DNA of 64,000 nt, taken from the NCBI GenBank assembly GCA_947252755.1, contig CAMXWV010000007.1, positions 62,001 to 126,000 of the forward strand, in the 5' to 3' direction. Source of the stretch: an uncultured Dermabacter sp. Lineage in GTDB: Bacteria > Actinomycetota > Actinomycetes > Actinomycetales > Dermabacteraceae. The notes beneath the pieces are model-generated. The model did not search any database, was not told the DNA's origin, and worked only from the letters and a program-made list of their open reading frames with translations. The translations under genes were made by a program, and so were the position numbers. Below, one piece after another: positions 53,504-61,231 of this stretch (its first letter is position 1; each line of letters begins with the position of its first letter).

Positions 53504-54958
53504 ATGTCTGCGGAGGCATCACAGCGGTTGACGGCGAGGTTCCCTCGCCGCTCTCAGCGTGGAGTGATCGCGGGAATCAGCGGTGTGCAGCTAGGGCTAC
53601 TGGGTGCTGCTCTCGTCTTCACTGTGGCCGGTCTGTGGCTGGGGCGCGCTGGGATGGCAGTGCCTGTGATGGTGCTGCTTGGGGTTGCACCGACGTGGTG
53701 GACAGGCCGTCCCTTGGTGAACTGGGTGCCCTACCTCGGCCGATGGCTGCTGCGCGGTGCTACGGGGCAGCGGACGTACCGTGCGCGCCCGCTGGCACCG
53801 CGGCCCGCTGGGGCGCTGGGTCTGCCTGGGGATGCTGCGCGGCTGCGCGTGCTTAGTGATGCTCTCAGTGGCGCCGGTCTGGTGCATGATCCGACGACTC
53901 GTACGCTGACGGCGGTGGCGCGAGTGAGTGCGTCGGATTCGTTCGTACTGGCTGAGAGTGAGCGACAGGATTCCGTGGCGTCTGGCTTCGGCAGTGTGCT
54001 GGCGGCGTTCTGTGAGGATGCTGGTTCGGGTGTAGACCGGGTGCAGGTTCTGCTGCGCGCCATCTCGGACTCGGGTGAGGAGGTGCGGGCGCACTTTGAA
54101 TCTGAGGGAACCTTGGAGGTGTCGTCTGCTGCGCATGAGCTGTATGGCGAGTACCTGGCTGCTTCGCGCGTGCGGTCCGTGCGCCACGAAGCGTGGGTTT
54201 CGATTCGGCTCAAGATGACCGCGCGTGGCGTGGCAGGCAGCGTGCGTGCGGCGGGCGGTGGTGTCACTGGTGGCGCTGAGGTTCTGCGTGAGCGAATGCA
54301 GCATCTTCGGTCGCGGTTGGGGGATGCCCAGGTGAACTTTGAGGGTTGGTGCTCATCGGGAGACATTGCCGTGCTGGCTCGGACCGCGTATGACCCGGAT
54401 TCGCTGGCAGAGCTGGAGGCTCACCCTGAGGTTGGGCGGTCACTCGCTGGTGCTGGCCCGCTGGCAGTGGACGAAGCGTTCACGTACTTCCGCACTGAGT
54501 CGGGCTATCAGCGGGTGCTGTGGGTTGTGGAGTGGCCTCGGAAGCAGGCAACGGCGGGATTCCTCCAGCGCCTGGTGATTGCACAGATTCGCCATACGTT
54601 CACGATGATCTATGAGCCGATCCCGACTCGGCGTGCCATCACCAGCGCGCGTGCGGCGTCCACCGCGGCGGAAACGTCACGGATGTGGGAACGAAAGTCC
54701 GGTGCTATCGACACGAAGGAGCGTCAGCGTGAGCGCCAAGCGCTGGAAAACGAAGAAAACGCACTGGAAGAGGGCCACGGTGCTATGCGGTTCGCCGGGC
54801 TGGTGACCGTCTCGGCTGACGATCTCCAGGAGCTGCGCGTGGTGACGGACCAGGCCCGGACTGCGGCAGCGCAGTCGGGGTGTGAACTGCGAATTCTCGG
54901 CGGTGAACAGGCGTCGGCGTTCATCGCTGGCGCACTGCCATTCGGACGGGGGCTGTGA
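53504..54958 (+). CDS. SCO6880-family conjugation protein
   Basis: A 484-residue protein with two N-terminal membrane helices (about 22-62), followed by a soluble domain (PTWWTGRPLVNWVPYLGRWLLRGATGQ, SASDSFVLAESERQDSVASGFGSVLAAFCED). It matches the SCO6880-type proteins found before VirB4-like ATPases in actinobacterial elements. It seems to take the place of the N-terminal half of VirB4 and of PrgI-like proteins. ATG 53504 has GAGGAGGA upstream; a GTGA overlap links it to the ATPase. Confidence 0.78.
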   Translation: MSAEASQRLTARFPRRSQRGVIAGISGVQLGLLGAALVFTVAGLWLGRAGMAVPVMVLLGVAPTWWTGRPLVNWVPYLGRWLLRGATGQRTYRARPLAPRPAGALGLPGDAARLRVLSDALSGAGLVHDPTTRTLTAVARVSASDSFVLAESERQDSVASGFGSVLAAFCEDAGSGVDRVQVLLRAISDSGEEVRAHFESEGTLEVSSAAHELYGEYLAASRVRSVRHEAWVSIRLKMTARGVAGSVRAAGGGVTGGAEVLRERMQHLRSRLGDAQVNFEGWCSSGDIAVLARTAYDPDSLAELEAHPEVGRSLAGAGPLAVDEAFTYFRTESGYQRVLWVVEWPRKQATAGFLQRLVIAQIRHTFTMIYEPIPTRRAITSARAASTAAETSRMWERKSGAIDTKERQRERQALENEENALEEGHGAMRFAGLVTVSADDLQELRVVTDQARTAAAQSGCELRILGGEQASAFIAGALPFGRGL

Positions 54959-56478
54959 CAGTGGAGAAGTCGAAGCGTCGAGTGGTGACGGCCAGTGCGA
55001 GACGTCTGTCGCGGACGGACTGGCGGTTGATGCGCCGCCGTGAGCGTGAACTGATCGCAGAGGATCAGAAGGCGAAGGCTGCGGAGCGAGCGCGTGTGGC
55101 TCGGGAAGAGAAGACGGCCTGGCGGTCTGAGGACTATCTGCCTGCTGCCGGTGAGAAGGGGCCGAAGGCTTTGCGAACGTCGCATGCGTTCCAGGCTCAA
55201 TCGCACCGTGCGCACACCGGAATCCTGGGGCTCACGTATCCGTTCCTCGCTGACCCGGGTCTTGGCGCTCAGGGCATGGTGATGGGCCAGAACCTTCTCG
55301 GCGGCGGCGTGTTTACGTACGACCCGTTCAGCGCATATGAGGCTGGTGTGCTCGATGACCCGAACATCATCTGCTCAGGCAAAGTGGGCTCGGGAAAGTC
55401 CACGCTGAACAAAGCCTTGACCACGCGCGGCGCGGCTTTTGGCTATCGGTCGTATGTGCCTGCTGATGTAAAGGGTGAGTGGACTGCGCCCGCGCGCGCT
55501 GTCGGCGGTGCAGCGTTTGAGATCGGCCCCGGTGGTGCGGATCGGATCAATGTTCTGGGCACCCCGATCACGCGCCCCTCCTCATACAGCGAGGAGGATT
55601 GGGAGGAGACCACTCGCAATCGCCGGGCCATGCTGCTGGAGGCGATCACAGAGCGGCTGATGCCGGAAGGGCGGGAGCTGACTCCAATGGAGTCGAGCGC
55701 TCTGCTGTATGCGCTCACTCAGGTGCTGCGTCGTGATGCTGAGGAGCCGGTGCTGGGTGATGTAGTGCATGAGCTGTTCAATCCCCAAAAGGATGAACGT
55801 GACCGGGTGCCCGAGGGGTTCACGCGCATGACGGAGGTGCGCGACCACTCGCAGGAGGTGGGCCATGCACTTGCGAAGCTGACGCAGGGGGCGCTGGGTG
55901 GCGTGCTCAACGGGAAGTCCACTGTGCGGTTTGATCCGTCGCTGCCCATGCTGACCATCGATGTGTCGCGTCTGGATGGAAATCGGCTGCTTGATGTGGT
56001 GATGACGTGTACGTCCTCGTGGATGGAGTCGGCGCTCCAGGACGGTACGCACCGGCGCCGATTCATGGTGTACGACGAGGGGTGGCGGATTTTCACTCAA
56101 CACTCGCTGCTCGCTCGGTTGCAGCACAACTGGAAAATTGCGCGTGGCTGGGGCATCTCTAACGTGCTGGTGTTCCACTCCTTTGGTGACCTGGAGACTG
56201 CTGGGGATGGTGGACAGGCTGCGCGGGCTCTCGCGCACAACCTCGTGTCTGATTCGTCCACGGTGATCTCGTTCCGGCAGTCAGGGCGTGCTGTGGGTCC
56301 GGCTCAGGAGATGTTGGACCTGACCGATACAGCGGCTGGTCTGCTGACTGATCTGCGCAAGGGCCAGGCCCTGTGGCGCATTGGGCAGCGGCAGTCGATG
56401 GTGCAAGTGACGCGGACTCCGCGTGAGGCGGCGATCTTCGACACCGATGAGGCGATGGTGAAGCATGGCGCGGCGTGA
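54955..56478 (+). CDS. VirB4-type transfer ATPase
   Basis: A 507-residue ATPase. Walker A is GKVGSGKST (142-150) and Walker B is FMVYDE (370-375), followed by WRIF and the conserved R-x-x-N-W-K-I-A-R region typical of VirB4/TraC. It is shorter than VirB4 of proteobacteria (about 800) because the N-terminal domain is absent; the upstream SCO6880-like protein may supply it. GTG at 54955 overlaps the previous stop (GTGA). It powers pilus and channel assembly. Confidence 0.87.
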   Translation: MTVEKSKRRVVTASARRLSRTDWRLMRRRERELIAEDQKAKAAERARVAREEKTAWRSEDYLPAAGEKGPKALRTSHAFQAQSHRAHTGILGLTYPFLADPGLGAQGMVMGQNLLGGGVFTYDPFSAYEAGVLDDPNIICSGKVGSGKSTLNKALTTRGAAFGYRSYVPADVKGEWTAPARAVGGAAFEIGPGGADRINVLGTPITRPSSYSEEDWEETTRNRRAMLLEAITERLMPEGRELTPMESSALLYALTQVLRRDAEEPVLGDVVHELFNPQKDERDRVPEGFTRMTEVRDHSQEVGHALAKLTQGALGGVLNGKSTVRFDPSLPMLTIDVSRLDGNRLLDVVMTCTSSWMESALQDGTHRRRFMVYDEGWRIFTQHSLLARLQHNWKIARGWGISNVLVFHSFGDLETAGDGGQAARALAHNLVSDSSTVISFRQSGRAVGPAQEMLDLTDTAAGLLTDLRKGQALWRIGQRQSMVQVTRTPREAAIFDTDEAMVKHGAA

Positions 56479-58285
56479 CACTCGTGGGGAGATGAGGCGG
56501 CGCGCTGGCGGCTTCGAAGTGGTGGCCCCGTTTGTTCTCGGGATCGTCGCCGCGCCGGTGGCCCTGGTGTGGGCAGCTGGCTTCGTGGCAGCAGTTGTGC
56601 AGGGTCGTTCGTACTCTGCCGGGCTGGGGCAGGCAGTGCAGGCAGTGCTGAGCCCGGGGCACGCTGGCGAGCTCCTTGGCGTGGGGTCTACCGCGCTGGT
56701 TTGGACCGTGGTTGCGGTGCTGGTCTTGCTGCTTGGTGGTCTGGTGCGAGTCGGGTGGAGAACCGTGGCCCGTCAGCGATCAGCGGCGGCTCGGGAGATC
56801 GGCCGGGAGCGAGGGCTGCCTGACCGGTCTGAGGTTGCGCGCCAGTACGGCGCGCGACAGGTGCTGAACCGGCACCGTCAGATCAGACCTGATTTTGAGG
56901 CCGGGCGGCGTCCCTGTGTGGATGACTTCGCGTTCTGGGATGGCGTGAGCCAGGGGGTGAAAACCTACACGACGTTTGAGACTCCTACGATGCTGATTGC
57001 TCCGTCACGTGTGGGCAAGTCCCAGTCGATCATCGGCCCACGGATCGCTCAGGCTCCAGGAGCTGTGCTGTCGACGTCGACGAAGGCTGAGATTGTGCGG
57101 ATGACATGGGAGCTGCGCGAGCAGACCGGGGGCCCCATGATGGTCTGTGACCCGGAGGGTGTGGGAGAAGAAGCGGGCCTGCCGAGCGGGGTGTCCTGGT
57201 GCCTGTGGTCCGGGTGCGAGGACGTGAGTGAGGCGCTGGCGCGGGCGCGTGTGCTCGCGTCCAGCGGTGGTGAGGGTGTCAAGAATGCGGGGTTCTGGGA
57301 GGCCACCACGAAGCGGGTGATGGCTCCCCTGCTTCACGCTGCCGCCGTCGATGGGGACGTGACGATGGGCCAGTTCCAGAGCTGGTGCTTCGATCCGAAG
57401 AACGCCCTGGATGCTGTGGAGATTCTGCGGGACACGCGCGGGGCCGGAGACTTGGCCTCCATGTTGGTGTCCGTGGTGGAGATGGACGACCTGGAGACGC
57501 GCGCGAACATGTGGGCTCCGGTGTCCAACGTGGGGATGGCACTGGTTGAGCGGGGCGTACGTCGAACGTTCGGCCCTGGTGGCGATCAGTTGGACATTGA
57601 TGCGTTTCTGCGTGATGCCGGGACCATCTACATCCTGGGTCAGGACGGCGGTCACGCCGCCCAGTTGATTCTGACGCTCGTGGATGCTGTCTGGCGAGCA
57701 ATGGTGCGGCGGGCCAACGGCGCGCCGGGTGGACGGATGGAGCCGCCTGCCCATATGAGTCTTGACGAGATCGGCAACATTGGTCGGCTGCCGGAGCTGC
57801 CCCGCATGATCAGTGAAGGCGGCGGCCTGGGTATCCAAACGACGGCTGGGTTCCAGTCGCTCGCACAGGCAGCTCTGCGCTATGGCCAGGACGCGGCGAA
57901 GGCGATGTGGGAGTCCGCAACTCAGCGAATCGTGCTGGGTGGCGTGGACGATGACGCAGTGCTGACCTCCATGTCGCGAGCTGCGGGCACTCGGACGGTG
58001 GTGCAGGAGTCTGTGTCGAGTTCCCGACGGGGTGAGGGCGTTGGACGCTCCTACTCGGAACGGGAAGAGCAGGTGCTGGAGAAGCACCAGATTCAGACCA
58101 TGCGGCGGGGCTTGGGCTGCGTGATCGAAGCGGCGAAACCCCTGGTAGTGGTCAGCTTTGAACCGTTCTTCCGACGCTATGACAAGCAGGTGAAGCGGCT
58201 TCGTCAGCAGAAGCAAGAAGCAGCCGCTGAGCGGCTGACAGGTGTGTCCGATGACGTCCCGACGATGAGTGGTGGTGATGAGTGA
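56465..58285 (+). CDS. VirD4/TraG-type coupling protein
   Basis: A 606-residue ATPase that links the relaxosome to the channel. Two N-terminal membrane helices (about 19-46 and 73-95) precede the motor domain with Walker A (APSRVGKSQ, 179-187) and Walker B (MSLDEI, 431-436), then GLGIQTTAGFQSLAQ and the C-terminal VEQ-like EAAKPLVVVSFEPFF. It overlaps the VirB4 gene by 14 bases. Confidence 0.88.
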   Translation: MARRDTRGEMRRRAGGFEVVAPFVLGIVAAPVALVWAAGFVAAVVQGRSYSAGLGQAVQAVLSPGHAGELLGVGSTALVWTVVAVLVLLLGGLVRVGWRTVARQRSAAAREIGRERGLPDRSEVARQYGARQVLNRHRQIRPDFEAGRRPCVDDFAFWDGVSQGVKTYTTFETPTMLIAPSRVGKSQSIIGPRIAQAPGAVLSTSTKAEIVRMTWELREQTGGPMMVCDPEGVGEEAGLPSGVSWCLWSGCEDVSEALARARVLASSGGEGVKNAGFWEATTKRVMAPLLHAAAVDGDVTMGQFQSWCFDPKNALDAVEILRDTRGAGDLASMLVSVVEMDDLETRANMWAPVSNVGMALVERGVRRTFGPGGDQLDIDAFLRDAGTIYILGQDGGHAAQLILTLVDAVWRAMVRRANGAPGGRMEPPAHMSLDEIGNIGRLPELPRMISEGGGLGIQTTAGFQSLAQAALRYGQDAAKAMWESATQRIVLGGVDDDAVLTSMSRAAGTRTVVQESVSSSRRGEGVGRSYSEREEQVLEKHQIQTMRRGLGCVIEAAKPLVVVSFEPFFRRYDKQVKRLRQQKQEAAAERLTGVSDDVPTMSGGDE

Positions 58286-59421
58286 TGGCGCGTCAATCAC
58301 GAGAGGAGTATCTACAGGAGCGCGCTCAGAAGGTTGAGCAGCTGTCGAACGACATGGCGGACCGTGTGCAGAGCCTGGCGACCGGCGAAGATGCGGTCGC
58401 GCTGGTCAGCTTCGTAGCGCGGTTCCGCTCCCGCTCCCCCAACAACGCGGCGCTGATCTACTCGCAATATCTCGGCCGAAGGGAGCGCGGGGAGTCGGTG
58501 GAGGAGCCGTCGTTGCTAGCTGGGTACAAGCAGTTTCAGGAGATGGGGCGTCAGGTGCGCCGCGGTGAGAAGGGCTACCAGATTCTGGCTCCGGTCACGG
58601 CGCGGTTCGCGTCGGCAACTCCGGATGATCCGTCATCGTGGCGGCGGCTGACTTACCGAGAGCGGCCCGCCGCGGGTGAGAAGGTCGAACAGAGGATGGT
58701 GGGCGTGAAGCCTGCCAGCGTCTTCGATATCTCTCAGACCGAGGGGCCTGACCTGCCGTCTCTGCCCACGTGGAGCCCCAACACCCAAGGTGTTGTGCCC
58801 GATGGTCTGATGGACGCGCTGAGAGCTGAAATCGAGCGAGAGGGATTCTCCCTCACCATCACGGACGGACCGTTGCCGAGCGGTGCTGAAGGACTCACGC
58901 GGTACAAGGATCAGGAAGTGACGATCAACGGTGCCCGCGGTGAAGCAGAGACGGTGGCAACCGCGCTTCATGAGCTTGGTCATGTGAAGATGCATCACCC
59001 GAAGATTGAAGGGGCTCGTGCACTGCCTCGGGGGCAGCGCGAGTTCGAAGCGGAAACCTACGCGCATGTGCTGGCGAAGCTGCACGGGCTGGACACCACT
59101 GAGTCCAGTACTGCCTACGCCGGAGGGTGGGTGCTGGGCACCACCGGTGCGGACCAGGAGACGACGGCAGAACTGAGCGCACAGGTGGTGACCCGGGTAG
59201 CAACGGCGGTGAACGCAACGCTCGACCGGCTGCCTGCCGGGGCAGTAATTGCGACCGGGGCACTGCCGTCAAAGGATGATGTGAAGCAGGAAGCAGCGTC
59301 TTCACCGGAACAGCAGCGAGTGAAGAATGCTCTGCGCATGGAGGCCCGAGCTCCCGCGCGGATTCGCGATGAAGAACCGGTTGCTCCCAGTGCAGCGGTT
59401 CGGGCGAAGGCACGCCGGTGA
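58285..59421 (+). CDS. ardC: ArdC-type antirestriction/zincin protein
   Basis: A 378-residue protein. The N-terminal part (about 20-105) has the ArdC pattern with SRSPNNAALIYSQYLG and EMGRQVRRGEKGYQILAPV, a domain known to bind single-stranded DNA. The second part is a zinc-metallopeptidase-like domain with HELGH at 229-233 and a downstream Glu in REFEAETYAHVLAKL. Such proteins protect incoming DNA from restriction in the recipient. The ATG shares one base with the VirD4 stop; a GTG at 58282 is an alternative. Confidence 0.83.
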   Translation: MARQSREEYLQERAQKVEQLSNDMADRVQSLATGEDAVALVSFVARFRSRSPNNAALIYSQYLGRRERGESVEEPSLLAGYKQFQEMGRQVRRGEKGYQILAPVTARFASATPDDPSSWRRLTYRERPAAGEKVEQRMVGVKPASVFDISQTEGPDLPSLPTWSPNTQGVVPDGLMDALRAEIEREGFSLTITDGPLPSGAEGLTRYKDQEVTINGARGEAETVATALHELGHVKMHHPKIEGARALPRGQREFEAETYAHVLAKLHGLDTTESSTAYAGGWVLGTTGADQETTAELSAQVVTRVATAVNATLDRLPAGAVIATGALPSKDDVKQEAASSPEQQRVKNALRMEARAPARIRDEEPVAPSAAVRAKARR

Positions 59422-59789
59422 GGCGCGTCCGGGCTCATGCGGTAATCGGGCGGCAGCGCGCTCGGCATCGCCACCGCTACCGCGCGTACATGCAGTCACC
59501 GCTGTGGTGGGAGCGCCGCGCCCGCTGGATCGAAGAGGAACAGAACCGGTCGGGCGCTGTTCGATGCGCTGTCTGCCAGGGGGCATGGTCCGACTTGCAT
59601 CACATGAGCTACGAGCGGATGGGACGTGAGCGTCACTCGGACCTGGTGGCGCTGTGTCGAACGGACCATGACTGGGTGCACGGTGCGTATGACGCTGGAC
59701 GGTGGCGCGGAATGGACTACGAAGTGGTGATGCGGCGACTGCTGGGTGTAGCACGGCAGCAGAGAGGAGAGCCGGATGTACAGCGTTGA
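59418..59789 (+). CDS. HNH-like zinc-binding protein
   Basis: A 123-residue protein whose centre, CAVCQGAWSDLHHMSYERMGRERHSDLVALCRTDHDWVH (residues about 50-88, here split for length), has the spacing of small HNH/ββα-metal domains: CxxC, a LHH core, a DL-x-x-LC segment and a final His. The second zinc pair would be C80 and H83 or H88. It may be a nuclease or a non-catalytic DNA binder. GTG 59418 overlaps the ArdC stop (GTGA). Confidence 0.6.
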   Translation: MRRVRAHAVIGRQRARHRHRYRAYMQSPLWWERRARWIEEEQNRSGAVRCAVCQGAWSDLHHMSYERMGRERHSDLVALCRTDHDWVHGAYDAGRWRGMDYEVVMRRLLGVARQQRGEPDVQR

Positions 59790-60432
59790 TTTCTCGGTCG
59801 GAATGGTCGATGACGCGGGCACACCAGCGGTGCCCGCGTCGGCTTTAGAGGGGGCGTCGGCCGCTGGCTGGGTTCCGGTACCGACCACGAAGTGGGGCGT
59901 TGATCATGACGATCTGACTTCACGGGCCAACTTCGAGGTTCTGGAAGCTAGCTGTCCTCATGTGCTTCGAATGGTGGGTGACGAGTGGCGCTGTCTGCTG
60001 ATCCACACCGATGACCAATCGCACCTAGAGTCGTCATGGTGGGAAGCTCTGCGCGAGGGGCGCGTCATCAGCGAGACAGCGACAGCGGGCCTGGTTCGTC
60101 GTTCACTGGCACGGCGGGTGGCGGACGTCGAGGGGCCTGAAGCGCTGGAGGCTCTACCGGAAGCTCTAGTGCGGCGTGGATTGCGGAAGACGGCGTTGCG
60201 CGTCCTTACGAGGTCACTGGAGAGTGAGGCGGTTCGGGCGTACCTGACGCTGGCGGCCGTGACGTACCCTCTGCCGGTGGTGCGCGCGGTCACGGTGGAG
60301 GTGCCGGCACACGCCGTCGTGGTGGACCAGCTTGTGGAGGCGGTGGCGGCGCGGCCTGAGATACTAGAAGCGCCCTTGGGCGGTGCCGCGAATTGGGATC
60401 AATATGAGAGGTGGCTGCGCAATGGCCGATGA
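59776..60432 (+). CDS. Uncharacterised cargo protein (218 residues)
   Basis: Not recognised. The N-terminal third is acidic (MYSVDFSVGMVDDAGTP...), with WGVDHDDLTSRANFEVLEASCPHVLRMVGDEWRCLLIH in the middle (two Cys, two His). The rest is helical and Ala/Val/Leu/Arg-rich. GAGAGGAGAG precedes the ATG. It overlaps the HNH-like gene by 14 bases and the next gene by 11, so these genes are translated together. Confidence 0.6.
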   Translation: MYSVDFSVGMVDDAGTPAVPASALEGASAAGWVPVPTTKWGVDHDDLTSRANFEVLEASCPHVLRMVGDEWRCLLIHTDDQSHLESSWWEALREGRVISETATAGLVRRSLARRVADVEGPEALEALPEALVRRGLRKTALRVLTRSLESEAVRAYLTLAAVTYPLPVVRAVTVEVPAHAVVVDQLVEAVAARPEILEAPLGGAANWDQYERWLRNGR

Positions 60433-60982
60433 TCAGAACCTGGATCAGTTCCGCGATCTGGAACAGGAAATCGGGCAGACTGACGATACCGAGATGGCTG
60501 AGCTTCCGCATCCGGTCGATTGGATGGCTCTGTCGGTGCACGAGTGGGGCGATGAGCTGGATCGGCTGCGCCTGTGGGTTGCTCAGATGACAACCGAGTG
60601 GGCTCTTCCGTCGTCGGTGATCCTGCCCTGCTGGGAGCAGCACCCTGATCTGGTGCAGCTATGGAGCGCGGCGCGCGATTCCTACGACACTCTCTACCAC
60701 GAGATGCAGCCAGGGACAGGACCGATCGACTTCCATCGCTACTTCTCATGGGTCAGGCAGGAGGTCGCGGCCATCACGGGGACGTTGCGGTGCACGACGG
60801 ATGAGCACGTTGCGCCCCGTGTCCAGAGTTGGGCACGCGAGATCGCGGAGGAGGGTGAGATGAGCCGTGAGTTCGCGGCGCAGAGCGCCCGTGTCGATCT
60901 CGCTGTACAGAACCATTTGGAAGCAGGACGGGGCGGGGGATCGATGAACGTCGTGTTCGTGGATTTCACGCGGGGCCGTTGA
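60422..60982 (+). CDS. Uncharacterised protein, resembles DUF4913-type element proteins
   Basis: A 186-residue acidic protein. The part LDRLRLWVAQMTTEWALPSSVILPCWEQHPDLVQLWSAARDSYD resembles the W-x-x-W-x-x-HP-x-x-x-x-x-L pattern of DUF4913-like proteins common in actinobacterial conjugative elements; no role is known. The match is from memory and weak. ATG 60422 has GAGAGG about 8 bases upstream and lies inside the previous gene. Confidence 0.55.
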   Translation: MADDQNLDQFRDLEQEIGQTDDTEMAELPHPVDWMALSVHEWGDELDRLRLWVAQMTTEWALPSSVILPCWEQHPDLVQLWSAARDSYDTLYHEMQPGTGPIDFHRYFSWVRQEVAAITGTLRCTTDEHVAPRVQSWAREIAEEGEMSREFAAQSARVDLAVQNHLEAGRGGGSMNVVFVDFTRGR

Positions 60983-60983
60983 A

Positions 60984-61178
60984 ATGAGCCAGAAGGTCGC
61001 TATCCCGAGCCGATGGGAAATTCAGTTTGCATGCGGTCATACCGCTGTCAGGGATTTATCGGCAACCCGTGCGGATTACCGTGAGAGCTTCGCGCGTTGG
61101 CTATCGCAGCGAGATTGCTTTGATTGCTATAAGAAGCAACAGAACCAGGTGCGGCCAGGCCCAGGCGTCCACGGCTAG
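60984..61178 (+). CDS. Small Cys/His protein, possible zinc ribbon
   Basis: A 64-residue protein with FACGH at about 16-20 and DCFDCYK at about 44-50, which could bind one zinc (Cys, His, Cys, Cys). It starts 1 base after the previous stop and is the last gene of the plus-strand operon, just before a strong terminator. Function unknown. Confidence 0.6.
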   Translation: MSQKVAIPSRWEIQFACGHTAVRDLSATRADYRESFARWLSQRDCFDCYKKQQNQVRPGPGVHG

Positions 61179-61195
61179 AGAACGGATCGGTGAGC

Positions 61196-61220
61196 GGCCC
61201 GAAGGAGTCTCCTTCGGGCC
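61196..61220. terminator. Bidirectional terminator between cargo operon and relaxase gene
   Basis: An 11-base-pair stem (61196-61206 with 61210-61220) with a 3-base loop, followed by GTTTCTT on the plus strand. It separates the rightward transfer-cargo operon from the leftward relaxase gene. Confidence 0.85.
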
Positions 61221-61231
61221 GTTTCTTCATG

